NCBI RefSeq assembly: GCF_015390235.1
Contig: NZ_VUOH01000002.1
Coordinates: 124,001-188,000, forward strand
Length of the DNA: 64,000 bases
Source: Quadrisphaera sp. INWT6
GTDB lineage: Bacteria; Actinomycetota; Actinomycetes; Actinomycetales; Quadrisphaeraceae
Direction of reading: 5' to 3'
Every line of letters starts with the position of its first letter. Within the stretch, counting starts at the first letter, position 1. The notes below the pieces were generated by a model. It saw nothing but the letters and a program-made list of their open reading frames with translations, ran no database searches and was not told the origin of the DNA. This document shows, in pieces, positions 7,528 through 15,978 of the stretch. Position numbers and translations under genes: made by a program.

Positions 7528-9093
7528 TCAGGTGGGGTCCTCGGACTCCAGCGGGGCCACCGGCAGCCGCACGAGGAACGCGGTCTGCCCCGGCCGCGTG
7601 GTGACGTCGACGGTGCCTCCGGTGGAGGCCACGATCGCCGACACGATGGCGAGCCCCAGGCCGCTGCTGCCCGCTGAGCGGGAGCGGGACCCGTCACCGC
7701 GGGCGAACCTGTCGAAGACGTGGGGCAGCAGCTCCGCGGGGATGCCGGGGCCGTCGTCGAGCACGGAGAGGACCACGAGGCCCGGCGTCGTCGTCGCCAG
7801 CCCCGCCGTGACGGTCGTGCCCGGCGGGGTGTGGGTGCGCGCGTTGGTGAGCAGGTTGACCACCACCTGGTGCAGCCGGGCGGCGTCGCCGACCACCTCG
7901 ACCGGCTCCTCGGGCAGGTCCAGGCGCCACACGTGGTCGCGGCCGACCGCCGAGGCGTCGCTGACGGCGTCGAGCAGCAGGCGCGTCAGGTCGACCAGCT
8001 CGGTCTCCAGGGGGCGGCCGGCGTCGAGGCGGGCCAGCAGCAGCAGGTCCTCGACCAGCCCCGTCATGCGCTTCGCCTCGGACTCGACCCGTCCCAGCGC
8101 GTGCGCGGCGTTCGGGGGGAGCGCCGCCGGGTCGCGGTTGACCAGCTCGGCGTACCCGCGGATGGACGCGAGCGGGGTGCGCAGCTCGTGGCTGGCGTCG
8201 GCGACGAACTGGCGGACCCGCTGCTCGCTCTCGTGGCGCGCCGCGAGCGCTGAGCCGACGTGGGTGAGCAGGCTGTCGAGCGCCGCGCCGACCTGGCCCA
8301 CCTCGGTGCGGGGGTCGGTGTCGCGCGGTGGGACGCGCACGGCGAGGGAGACCTCACCCCGGTCGAGCGGCATCGCGCTGACCTGCGCCGCGGTGGCGGC
8401 GACCCTGCGCAGGGGGCGCAGCGAGCGGCGGACGACGACGGCAGCGGCCAGACCCGCCAGCAGCACGGCGAGCACGGCGACGACGAGCTCCACGGCCACC
8501 AGGCGGCGCTGCGTGGCCTCCAGCCCGGACAGCGGCACGCCCGTGACCAGCACGTCGTCTCCGCTGGTGACGCCGACGACCCGGTACGTGCCGAGCGAGC
8601 CGACGTCGACGGTGCGGGGCGTCCCGCCGGCGGTGACCTCCGCGAGCGCCGAAGCGTCGGCGCTGCTGGCGGTGACGGCGCAGAACCCCTCCAGCGAGGC
8701 GGCGGCGGTGACCCGGCCGTCGGCCACCCGGGCGGCCAGCGTCCCGGGGGCCTGGCCGGGGGCCAGGAGGAAGCCGATGCCGGCGGCCTGCGCCTCCTCG
8801 TCGGCCGTGGACGAGGTGCAGCGGTCCTGTCCTCGGAACGCGGGCTGCGAGGGCTCCTCGGACTGGGCGGAGGTGCCCCCGGCGCGGAACCGCTCACCGG
8901 CGAACGGGGCGCGCTCGGCGGAGCTGACCAGCTGCGCGTCGAGCTGGGCCAGCTGCAGCTGCCGCAGGGCGACGACGGTCGCCGTCCCCACCGCGGCGCA
9001 CACGACGGCGACCAGCGCCACGAGCGCGACCACGAGCTTGGTGCGCAGCGACCACGCGCGCACGCGGACCAGCCTCGTCAGGGCGCCGGTCAC
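7528..9093 (-). CDS. Sensor histidine kinase
   Basis: A 521-residue membrane kinase. Helices at about 18-42 and 198-221 bracket an outer sensor domain with two Cys residues (RCTSS and GFCAV). A HAMP segment follows, then the HisKA box FVADASHELRTPLASIRGY with the phospho-acceptor at His302. The ATP-binding part has LLTNARTHTPPG (N box), DDGPGIP and GSSGLGLAIV (G box). The GTG start at 9093 overlaps the response regulator stop by four bases, so the pair is co-translated. Targets are unknown. The glycosyltransferase genes downstream on the same strand and the divergent Gln/Gly-rich anchored protein suggest an envelope signal. Confidence 0.95.
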   Translation of the reverse strand: MTGALTRLVRVRAWSLRTKLVVALVALVAVVCAAVGTATVVALRQLQLAQLDAQLVSSAERAPFAGERFRAGGTSAQSEEPSQPAFRGQDRCTSSTADEEAQAAGIGFLLAPGQAPGTLAARVADGRVTAAASLEGFCAVTASSADASALAEVTAGGTPRTVDVGSLGTYRVVGVTSGDDVLVTGVPLSGLEATQRRLVAVELVVAVLAVLLAGLAAAVVVRRSLRPLRRVAATAAQVSAMPLDRGEVSLAVRVPPRDTDPRTEVGQVGAALDSLLTHVGSALAARHESEQRVRQFVADASHELRTPLASIRGYAELVNRDPAALPPNAAHALGRVESEAKRMTGLVEDLLLLARLDAGRPLETELVDLTRLLLDAVSDASAVGRDHVWRLDLPEEPVEVVGDAARLHQVVVNLLTNARTHTPPGTTVTAGLATTTPGLVVLSVLDDGPGIPAELLPHVFDRFARGDGSRSRSAGSSGLGLAIVSAIVASTGGTVDVTTRPGQTAFLVRLPVAPLESEDPT

Positions 9094-9812
9094 GGGGCGG
9101 GCTTGAGCACGTACCCGACGCCGCGCACGGTGTGGATCATCGGCTCGCGCCCGGCGTCGACCTTCTTGCGCAGGTAGGAGATGTACAGCTCCACCACGTT
9201 GGCCTGGCCGCCGAAGTCGTACTTCCAGACCCGGTCGAGGATGTGCGCCTTGCTGAGCACCTTGCGGGGGTTGCGCATCAGCAGCCGCAGCAGCTCGAAC
9301 TCGGTCTGGGTGAGCACCACCTCGTCGTCGCCGCGGAAGACCTCGTGGCTCTCCTCGTCCATGGTCAGGTCGCCCACGGCGAGGCGCGGGTCGGCCCGCG
9401 GGGCGAGGGCCCCGGAGCGGCGGACCATGCCGCGCAGCCGGGCGATGACCTCCTCCAGGCTGAACGGCTTGGTGACGTAGTCGTCGCCGCCGGCCCGGAT
9501 GCCGGCGATGCGGTCCTCGACGGAGTCGCGGGCGGTGAGGAACAGCACCGGGACGTCGGGGACCTCCTCGCGGAGCCGGCCGAGCAGGGTCAGCCCGTCG
9601 ACGTCGGGGAGCATGACGTCGAGGACGACGACGTCGGGGCGCAGCTCGTGCGCCGCCCGCACCGCGGCGGCGCCGTCACCGGCGGAGCGCACCTGCCACC
9701 CCTCGAAGCGCAGCGCCATCGACAGCAGGTCGGCCAGCTGGGGCTCGTCGTCGACGACGAGCGCCCGCACCGGGCTGCCGTCGGTGCGCAGCAGCGCCTC
9801 GCTCGTGCTCAT
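9090..9812 (-). CDS. OmpR/PhoB-family response regulator
   Basis: A 240-residue regulator. The receiver domain has the acidic pair VVDDEP near residue 21, the phospho-acceptor Asp65 in VVVLDVMLPDVDG, and the Lys in DDYVTKPF. The C-terminal winged helix is of OmpR type (TQTEFELLRLLMRNPRKVLSKAHILDRVW and VELYISYLRKKVD). ATG at 9812 begins the compact receiver; longer readings add unrelated sequence. It is paired with the kinase that follows by a 4-base overlap. The 143-base gap to the plus-strand gene at 9956 is a likely shared regulatory region. Confidence 0.95.
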   Translation of the reverse strand: MSTSEALLRTDGSPVRALVVDDEPQLADLLSMALRFEGWQVRSAGDGAAAVRAAHELRPDVVVLDVMLPDVDGLTLLGRLREEVPDVPVLFLTARDSVEDRIAGIRAGGDDYVTKPFSLEEVIARLRGMVRRSGALAPRADPRLAVGDLTMDEESHEVFRGDDEVVLTQTEFELLRLLMRNPRKVLSKAHILDRVWKYDFGGQANVVELYISYLRKKVDAGREPMIHTVRGVGYVLKPAP

Positions 9813-9955
9813 GCGCTCAGTGTCGTCCGGCGGTGGCCGTCCTGTCTGGGCGTCTGCTGTGGTCCGGCTATGAGGTCCGTCCCGGGTGGGGGCGTCATAG
9901 GAGGCGCACAGGCGCCCTGCAGCGCCGGGGCAGCGCACGCACCGAACGTCCTGGC

Positions 9956-10387
9956 ATGACCACCACAGACACCCTCCCCACGCAGGACCCCGTGCGCGAC
10001 GCCGCCCCGGGGGTCGGACGCCGCGTGACGGCCCTCGTCGCCGCGGGCGCGCTCGCCGTCGGGCTCCTCGGCGGCGTGGGCATCGGCCGGGTGACGGCTC
10101 CCGCGGCGGCGTCCGCCGGTGTGGGTGCCAGCGGCTCCGGGCAGGGCGGCCCCGGGGCGATGGGCGGTGGCGGCGGGGCGGGGTTCCCCGGCCAGATGGG
10201 CGCTCCCGGCGGGTCGACGTCGCAGGGGGGCACGAGCCAGCAGGGCCAGCTCGGCCAGCAGGGCCAGCTCGGGCAGCAGGGCCAGCTCAGCCAGCAGGGC
10301 CAGCAGGGCACGGCTCCGGGAACCACCGGCGGGACCACCGGCGGGACGACCGGCGGGACCACCGGCGGGACCACCAGCAGCACCTGA
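9956..10387 (+). CDS. Single-span protein with Gln/Gly and Gly-Thr repeats
   Basis: One hundred forty-three residues. One membrane helix lies at about 24-46 (VTALVAAGALAVGLLGGVGI). After it comes a Gly/Pro/Gln-rich tail: a GGGGGAGFPGQMG stretch, then a GQLGQQ-type hexad run, then five GGTT repeats up to the stop. There is no lipobox or sortase signal. Composition suggests a flexible anchored envelope protein. A similar FPGAQQGTQQGT stretch occurs in the outer loop of the nearby GT39 enzyme. ATG at 9956 starts immediately before the acidic N-terminus. It is divergent from the two-component operon and may be its target. Confidence 0.75.
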   Translation: MTTTDTLPTQDPVRDAAPGVGRRVTALVAAGALAVGLLGGVGIGRVTAPAAASAGVGASGSGQGGPGAMGGGGGAGFPGQMGAPGGSTSQGGTSQQGQLGQQGQLGQQGQLSQQGQQGTAPGTTGGTTGGTTGGTTGGTTSST

Positions 10388-10536
10388 GCGGCTGACCGCC
10401 CGCCGCGGGGGCGCGCGCCCAGCCCCGTCCGGGGGCCGCGGCTGCGTACGATCGAGCCGCTCCGGTGGCGGTCGGTGGGTGGTCGGGTGCACCGCGCACG
10501 GCGCGCCCCGCGTCCCTGCGAGAGGCACCCCCACCC

Positions 10537-11778
10537 GTGTACGCGCTCCTCCTGGCGATCATCTACGCCGCGTTCGTCAGCCTCGGGCTCCCCGACTCCC
10601 TCGTCGGTGCCGGCTGGCCGGTGATGCAGCGCGACCTGGGCGTCCCGGTCGGCTTCGCCGGCATCATCACCGCGATCATCTCCGCCGGGACCATCGTCTC
10701 CAGCCTGGCCTCGGAGCGCCTCACGCGCCGCCTGGGCGCCGGGGTCGTCACCGCCGCCAGCGTGGCACTCACCGCCGCCGCCCTCGTCGGGTTCTCGCTG
10801 TCCGGCTCGTTCTGGCTGCTGTGCCTGTGGGCCGTCCCCTTCGGGCTGGGCGCGGGCGCCGTCGACGCCGCCCTCAACAACTACGTGGCCCTCCACTACG
10901 CCGCGCGGCACATGAGCTGGCTGCACGGGTGCTGGGGCCTGGGGGCCTCGGTCAGCCCGTTCGTCATGAGCTGGGCGATCGCCTCGGGGCGGGGCTGGTC
11001 GAGCGCCTACCTCACCATCGGCCTGGTCCAGGTGGCCCTCGCGGCGGCGCTCTTCGCCAGCATCCCGCTGTGGGGGAAGGTCAACCCCGTCGCGGCAGGT
11101 GGCCTGCCCGCCGACGGCGCCGGAGCCGCGGGGGCCGGGGAGGCGGGCGGCTCGGCGAGCACGGGCCACGTGCCGCTCGCCCGGGCGCTGCGGGTGCCCG
11201 GGGTGCCGCTCGTGCTGGTGGCGTTCTTCGCCTACTGCGCCGTCGAGAGCACGTCGATCCTGTGGGCCTCGACGTACCTGGTCCGCGAGCGCGGCGTCGA
11301 GCCCGCCACGGCCGCGGCGTTCGCGTCGCTGTTCCTCATCGGCATCACCGCGGGCCGCTTCCTCACCGGCTTCGTGGCCGACCGCCTGGGCGACCGCGCC
11401 CTCATCCGCTGGGGCTTCGCGGCCGTGCTCGTCGGTGTCGCGCTGCTCGCCGTCCCGCTCGAGTCGGACGTGCTGGCGCTGGCGGGCCTGGTGCTCGCGG
11501 GCCTGGGCTCGGCGCCGGTCTACCCGGCGATCATCCATTCCACGCCCGCGAACTTCGGGCGGCACAACTCCCAGGCCGTCATCGGCATCCAGATGGCCGC
11601 CGCCTACACCGGCGCGACGCTGGCACCGCCGCTGTTCGGTGCGATCTCCTCGGGAGCGGGGCTGTGGGTGCTACCGCTGTTCCTCGCGGTCATCGCCGCC
11701 CTGGGCCTGGTCGTCTCCGAGCGCCTCAACCGGCTGGTGGACCGGCAGGCCCTCGGCGCCGGGCGCGCCGCCGGCTGA
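10537..11778 (+). CDS. MFS transporter, fucose-permease-like
   Basis: A 413-residue carrier with 12 predicted helices. The N-terminus (YALLLAIIYAAFVSLGLPDS) and the stretch GLGAGAVDAALNNYVALHY are typical of the FHS/FucP-like branch, members of which import sugars or act on unknown solutes. GTG at 10537 has GAGAGG 11 bases upstream and places the first helix at the N-terminus; a longer reading adds an Arg-rich non-helical segment. The gene is convergent with the one at 11782, with only three bases between the stops. The substrate is not evident. Confidence 0.88.
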   Translation: MYALLLAIIYAAFVSLGLPDSLVGAGWPVMQRDLGVPVGFAGIITAIISAGTIVSSLASERLTRRLGAGVVTAASVALTAAALVGFSLSGSFWLLCLWAVPFGLGAGAVDAALNNYVALHYAARHMSWLHGCWGLGASVSPFVMSWAIASGRGWSSAYLTIGLVQVALAAALFASIPLWGKVNPVAAGGLPADGAGAAGAGEAGGSASTGHVPLARALRVPGVPLVLVAFFAYCAVESTSILWASTYLVRERGVEPATAAAFASLFLIGITAGRFLTGFVADRLGDRALIRWGFAAVLVGVALLAVPLESDVLALAGLVLAGLGSAPVYPAIIHSTPANFGRHNSQAVIGIQMAAAYTGATLAPPLFGAISSGAGLWVLPLFLAVIAALGLVVSERLNRLVDRQALGAGRAAG

Positions 11779-11781
11779 CCG

Positions 11782-12276
11782 TCAGGCCCGCGCGGGGCCG
11801 GCCGCCAGGACCGTGAACAGCTCGGTCGTCTGCGAGGTGACCAGCGCGAGCTGGAGGGTCGCCCCGGTCGTCGTCGTCAGGGGCACGAGCCGCGCCCCGG
11901 GCCTGACGGTCAGCAGGCTCGCCAGACCGGCCCGCTGCTCACCGGCCAGGTCGATCCCGGTCACGCCCGCGGTGACGGTGCGCATCGGCAGGAACCTCAG
12001 CCCGAACAGGTAGGGACGCAGCGTGAGCAGGCCCGGGTCGACGGTGACCCGGCCGTGGCGCCACCTGCGGGTCAGCCCCGGCTGCTCACCGGACACCAGG
12101 CGCAGGCCGCCGTCCAGGCTCCAGCGGGAGGAGCCGACGTCACCCGGGCGCTGGCTGGGCTGGGCCATCCGGCGCCGGAAGGCCCAGACGGCCACGTACA
12201 GGGCACCGATGCCGACGAGCAGAGCGAGCAGCAGCGCTGCGGTGGGGGACTCGCCCACGCCGACCTCCTGGGACAC
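11782..12276 (-). CDS. Membrane-anchored hypothetical protein
   Basis: One hundred sixty-four residues with one N-terminal helix (AALLLALLVGIGALYVAVWAF). A basic stop-transfer segment and a soluble domain of beta character follow (WSLDGGLRLV, GRVTVDPGLLTLRPYL, ending in a hydrophobic strand). The fold looks like the small PH-like or DUF2550-type domains of actinobacterial membrane proteins, but I cannot assign a family with confidence. ATG at 12276 starts right before the helix. It stands alone, convergent with the MFS gene. Confidence 0.7.
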   Translation of the reverse strand: MSQEVGVGESPTAALLLALLVGIGALYVAVWAFRRRMAQPSQRPGDVGSSRWSLDGGLRLVSGEQPGLTRRWRHGRVTVDPGLLTLRPYLFGLRFLPMRTVTAGVTGIDLAGEQRAGLASLLTVRPGARLVPLTTTTGATLQLALVTSQTTELFTVLAAGPARA

Positions 12277-12458
12277 CGGCGCGGGGGCTCCACACCTGGC
12301 AGTCCCGGATGCTGGCGTCTGCCGAGGCAGACGCGCAACGCCGGGCCGGCAGGCCGCCGTCGAGCGCCCGCAGGGCGTGGTCCGACCGTGGGAACGGTCG
12401 GCGGACGGTCACCGACCGACCCGCGAGCGTCGCGACCGGTCCCGCGGCGTCGCCCCGC

Positions 12459-12641
12459 CTACCCGGCGTCCACGGGGGTGGGAGACGGACGGCCCTCGCG
12501 CGGGTCGACGACGCTCGCGCGGCCGCCGCGGTCGGCGTCGTCGGGGGCGACGACCTCCGGCGCCTGGGCCGGCGCGAACCGGGCCAGCGGCGGGTGCAGC
12601 GGAGACCAGCGGTGGAGGGCTGAGGGCCGGGCGCTCGACAT
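12459..12641 (-). CDS. Small hypothetical protein at the end of the redox operon
   Basis: Sixty residues beginning MSSARPSALHRW and ending in an acidic, Pro-rich tail. Over 90% of its codons end in G or C, a much cleaner pattern than in the other frames here. It begins 43 bases after the ferredoxin stop on the same strand, so it can be the last cistron of that operon. An AGGAGG sequence lies too far upstream (about 24 bases) to be its ribosome site. No cysteine, helix or known motif is present. Confidence 0.5.
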   Translation of the reverse strand: MSSARPSALHRWSPLHPPLARFAPAQAPEVVAPDDADRGGRASVVDPREGRPSPTPVDAG

Positions 12642-12684
12642 GGCGGGACAGTAGGAGCGTGATCACCTCCTGGCGAGGGACGCC

Positions 12685-12906
12685 TCACGGGGCCGGGCGC
12701 AGCGAGAGCGCCATCCGCGGGCACTCCCCCACGGCCAGGTGCGCCGCCCGCTGCAGCCGCCGCGGGACGGCGGGGGCCACCTCGCCGGTGGTGGAGACCG
12801 GGTAGCCCCAGTCGTCCTCGGCGAGCAGCTCGCCCAGCAGCTCGGTGCACAGGCCCCGGCCGTCGCAGCGCGTCCAGTCGACGTGCAGCCTCTCCACCGC
12901 GCTCAC
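12685..12906 (-). CDS. Small 3Fe-4S-type ferredoxin
   Basis: Seventy-three residues with Cys in the order RCDGRGLC (Cys-5-Cys) and, near the C-terminus, GECPRMAL (Cys-Pro). This three-Cys pattern is that of the single-cluster 3Fe-4S ferredoxins of actinobacteria, which pass electrons between a flavoprotein and an oxidoreductase. The GTG start at 12906 overlaps the stop of the NuoF-like gene by four bases, so the two are translated together. It is probably the soluble electron carrier of this module. Confidence 0.85.
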   Translation of the reverse strand: MSAVERLHVDWTRCDGRGLCTELLGELLAEDDWGYPVSTTGEVAPAVPRRLQRAAHLAVGECPRMALSLRPAP

Positions 12907-14264
12907 CGCTCCTCCCGGGCCAGGCAGCGCCCGCCCAGGTGGGCCTGGACGTCGTCGGCGAAGGTCATCAGGGTGCTGCGCACCAGGCGCACCGACCCAC
13001 TGGGGTGGTGGCAGGCGCCGCGCCCGTCGACCAGCCCCGCCACGCGGTGCAGCTCGTGCACGCGGCGGGCCAGCCCCTCGCGGCTGTGCTGCCGCGACGG
13101 CACCGCGGCGCCGGCGTCGGCCAGCGCCTCCAGGTGCTCGGCCAGGGTGGGCAGGCCGTTGACGCAGGGGCCGCACTGGCCGGCGGTCTGGGCCGCCAGG
13201 TAGCGGGCGACGTCGGCCCCCGCCCGCAGCCCGCAGGCGCGCGAGGGCAGGGCGATGACGACGCCCGCACCGGGGTCGGCACCCCACGGCGCGAGCGCGC
13301 TGCCGGAGTGGGGCAGCGAGGCCGTGTGCGGCGCGCGCTCCCCGAAGGGGACCCAGCCGCCGTGGTAGCCGCCGACCAGCAGCGCCGACAGCTGCTCGCT
13401 CGCTCCGCCGGCCGCCGAGAGGACGTCCGCGAGGGGTGCTCCCCCGGCGACCTCGGCCACCCGCGGTGTGCGGACGGCGCCGCTCACGGTCACCAGGCGA
13501 GTGCCCGGCTCGTCATCGGTGCCGACCGACCGGAACCACGAGGCGCCGAGGCGCGCGAGCAGCCCGAGGTGCGCGAGGGTCTCGACGTTCATCACGAGCG
13601 TCGGACGGCCGGGGCGCTGTGCGGTCCCCGCGCCCACCAGCCGCGGCGGGGGCCAGGGCGTGCGCGGCAGCGCCGGCCCGCCGGCCACGGCCGACGCGAC
13701 CGCCGACGACTGCCCCGCCACGAACCGGTCGGGAGCCGCCGTGCTGCGCACCGCGACCTCGTCGACACCGGCGGCGGCGCGCTCGACGAGCAGCGGCGCG
13801 AGGGTGCGCACCACCTCCGCGGGGGCGTAGAGGTGCGCCTCGGCTCCTCCGGCCGAGCTGCCGACGGCCCCGGTGACCGCGCGGACCGCGAGGGCCAGGC
13901 CGTCGAGCACGAGGTGGGGCGCGTGGGCGAGCAGGGCGTGGTCCTTGCTGCTGGCCGGCTCGCCCTCGGCGCCGTTGGCCACGACGACGGGCGGGCGCCC
14001 CGAGCGCACCGCCTCCCCGAGGGAGGCGAGCTTGCGGCCGGTGGGGAACGCGGCGCCGCCGCGGCCGGTGAGGCCGGCCTCCGCGGCGAGCTCGGCGACG
14101 CGCACCCCGGGCAGGCGAGCGGCGTCCGGGAGGGGCCCGACCAGCGCGAGGTGCGACGCGAGGTCGGGAGCGGCGCACGCCATGAGGCGGCGGCGGCTCG
14201 TGGTGGTCGCCAGGAGCGCCGGGGGCGGGCCGGCTGGCGCGGAGGGGAACGACAGGGCGGTCAC
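12903..14264 (-). CDS. NuoF-like flavoprotein / iron-sulfur subunit
   Basis: A 453-residue protein resembling the FMN- and NADH-binding subunit of complex I. Residues 64-79 (GLTGRGGAAFPTGRKL) form the FMN loop, NGAEGEPASSKDH matches the nucleotide region, and VMNVETLAHL matches the end of the flavin domain. An SLBB-like domain follows (VTVSGAVRTPRV). The cluster motif near the C-terminus is AGQCGPC, with Cys364, Cys367 and a distal Cys418. The first Cys of the usual SCGxCxxC motif is Ala361, so the cluster would be incomplete or differently ligated. Both ends overlap neighbours by GTGA. It likely moves electrons between NAD(P)H or ferredoxin and the membrane haem protein. Confidence 0.88.
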   Translation of the reverse strand: MTALSFPSAPAGPPPALLATTTSRRRLMACAAPDLASHLALVGPLPDAARLPGVRVAELAAEAGLTGRGGAAFPTGRKLASLGEAVRSGRPPVVVANGAEGEPASSKDHALLAHAPHLVLDGLALAVRAVTGAVGSSAGGAEAHLYAPAEVVRTLAPLLVERAAAGVDEVAVRSTAAPDRFVAGQSSAVASAVAGGPALPRTPWPPPRLVGAGTAQRPGRPTLVMNVETLAHLGLLARLGASWFRSVGTDDEPGTRLVTVSGAVRTPRVAEVAGGAPLADVLSAAGGASEQLSALLVGGYHGGWVPFGERAPHTASLPHSGSALAPWGADPGAGVVIALPSRACGLRAGADVARYLAAQTAGQCGPCVNGLPTLAEHLEALADAGAAVPSRQHSREGLARRVHELHRVAGLVDGRGACHHPSGSVRLVRSTLMTFADDVQAHLGGRCLAREER

Positions 14265-14914
14265 CGCCGGGCCCCCGCTCCGACGGGCTCGCGCCGCAGT
14301 CCGGCGAGGTGGGCCGGGACGTCGCGCCGGTCGCCCGTCGCGGCGGCGTCGAGCGGGGCCGCCGCTCGGCGCGGCGCGGGCACCCGGCGGGGCAGGAGGC
14401 GCAGCACGAGGGCGCCGCCCACCGCGGCGGTGCAGGCGACCACGACCGCCGTCATCCACCACGTGCCGGCGTCGGTGCCCGTGCCCAGGGTGTGGAGCAC
14501 GGCGCTCGGCCAGCACAGGTAGGCCGCCCAGTGCACCGCCCGCCAGGCGCGCAGCCCCAAGCGGTGGCGCAGCAGGCTGGTCACCACCAGCGCCGCGACG
14601 AGGTCCAGGGCGAGGGTGCCCAGGCCCAGCCAGAACGGGTTCCACGCGCCCAGGAACGGCACGACGACGTCGACCAGCTCCAGCTGGGCGTACGGGTCGA
14701 CGAGCATCGTCGCGACGTGCACCACGAGGAAGACCAGCGCCGACAGGCTGAGCCAGCGGTGCACCGCCGCGACGGCGGCGCGCGACAGCCCGGGCGCGCT
14801 CTCACCGCGGCGCACCAGGACCCCGGCGACCACGACGGCCGTGAACAGGACCAGCGCCGCGACACCGGTGCCGCGGCCGAGGTACCAGAGGGCGTCGACC
14901 AGGGCGTCGCTCAC
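14261..14914 (-). CDS. Ferric-reductase-like haem b membrane protein
   Basis: Two hundred seventeen residues with about six membrane helices and a basic tail. Two helices carry spaced histidine pairs, His52/His66 (VHRWLSLSALVFLVVHV) and His128/His141 (RAVHWAAYLCWPSAVLHT). This is the pattern that holds haem b in the ferric reductase/MsrQ-like superfamily. It opens with WYLGRGTGVAALVL, common to that group. It lacks the flavin and NADPH domains of full ferric reductases, and the NuoF-like partner next to it may fill that role. The GTG start at 14914 overlaps the ApbE stop by four bases. Confidence 0.88.
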   Translation of the reverse strand: MSDALVDALWYLGRGTGVAALVLFTAVVVAGVLVRRGESAPGLSRAAVAAVHRWLSLSALVFLVVHVATMLVDPYAQLELVDVVVPFLGAWNPFWLGLGTLALDLVAALVVTSLLRHRLGLRAWRAVHWAAYLCWPSAVLHTLGTGTDAGTWWMTAVVVACTAAVGGALVLRLLPRRVPAPRRAAAPLDAAATGDRRDVPAHLAGLRREPVGAGARR

Positions 14915-15978
14915 CGCTGCTCCTCCGTCACCGGCTCGGCGGGCCAGGGGCCGACCAGCACCACGTCGCCGTCGTCACCGACCAGGCGGGCGGTGGCGTG
15001 CTGCTCGGCCAGCCACGCGGGAGCGGCGGCGCCCAGCACCAGGGCCGCGGTGCTCAGGGCGTTCGCCTCGGCGCAGCTGGGGGCGACCACCGACGCGGTC
15101 CGCCACACCGGCTCCGCGGGGAGCCCGGTGGCCGGGTCCAGCACGTGGTGCGCCGGGCCGGCCGGGGTCGCCCAGCGGCGGTGCAGGGTCGACGACGTCG
15201 CCACGCCACGCACCCCGCCGACGGCGAGGAGGCTGGCGGGCTCGCCGTCGCCGTCCTGCACCCGGACCTGCCAGCCCCCGGACGGCTCGCGGCCGGCCGT
15301 GGCGACGTCGCCGCCGATGGACACCAGCGCGCCGCCGCCGAAGCGCTCGACCACGGCGTGGGCGCACAGGTCGGCCGCGCGGGCCTTGGCGGTGGCGCCG
15401 AGGTCGAGCAGCACCCCGGCGGGCAGCCACAGCAGCGCGCTCCCGTCGGGGTCGGCGCCGGGCAGGACGACGACGCCCCGCCACGCCGCCGACGGGCGCG
15501 GGAGCGCCGCGGGGTCGGTGCCGGCCGTGGCGCGCACGAGCCGGAACGGCGCCGCCGGACCCGCCGCGGGTGCGGCGGTGCGGGCGCGGACGACGTCGAG
15601 GTCGTCGTCGTACCCGAGGGCCTCCAGGTGGTGGCCGAGCGTGGGGTCGACGGCTCCCGAGGTGCGCTCGGCGGCGTCGAGCGCGACCTCGACGAGGTCG
15701 GCGAGCAGCGCGCTGACGCGCACGGGCGCGCCGGCGAGCGACGCAGCCGCGGCGCGGACCACCTCGGAGCCGGGGCGGAAGCGGCTGGCGGCAGCGTCCA
15801 CGGCGGCCAGCCGCTCCTCCACCAGCGCTCGCGCGGCGGGCAGGACGGCGGGGTCGGTGACCACGAGGCGCGCCGTCGTCGTCCACACGGACCACTCGGC
15901 CGCGGCGGTGTCCGGGCGGGTGGCGCGGCGGGTGGTGGCCCGAGGCCGGTGGCGGCGGTGCAGGACGGTGGTGCTCAT
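14911..15978 (-). CDS. apbE: FAD:protein FMN transferase (ApbE family)
   Basis: A 355-residue ApbE protein. This family moves FMN from FAD onto a Thr or Ser of an exported target. Family features include VDAAASRFRPGSEV, LDLGATAKARAADL, SIGGDVATAG, HHVLDPATG and CAEANALSTAALVLG. At position 306 an Asn stands where enterobacterial members have Asp in the ADxLxT metal site. As far as I recall this is frequent in actinobacterial members. No signal peptide is clear; the N-terminus is basic. It overlaps the exported protein before it and the haem protein after it by four bases each, which ties it to this electron-transfer operon. Confidence 0.9.
   Translation of the reverse strand: MSTTVLHRRHRPRATTRRATRPDTAAAEWSVWTTTARLVVTDPAVLPAARALVEERLAAVDAAASRFRPGSEVVRAAAASLAGAPVRVSALLADLVEVALDAAERTSGAVDPTLGHHLEALGYDDDLDVVRARTAAPAAGPAAPFRLVRATAGTDPAALPRPSAAWRGVVVLPGADPDGSALLWLPAGVLLDLGATAKARAADLCAHAVVERFGGGALVSIGGDVATAGREPSGGWQVRVQDGDGEPASLLAVGGVRGVATSSTLHRRWATPAGPAHHVLDPATGLPAEPVWRTASVVAPSCAEANALSTAALVLGAAAPAWLAEQHATARLVGDDGDVVLVGPWPAEPVTEEQR

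Noticed and set aside
12409-12666. An alternative 85-codon minus-strand frame starting at GTG 12666 next to AGGAGG
   Set aside because: It is almost entirely Arg/Pro with poor codon bias, and the start overlaps the ribosome-site sequence; the 60-codon frame is more credible.
14911-15978. Loss of ApbE activity because Asn306 replaces the metal-site Asp
   Set aside because: From memory many actinobacterial ApbE proteins have Asn at this place, so I do not count it as an inactivating change.
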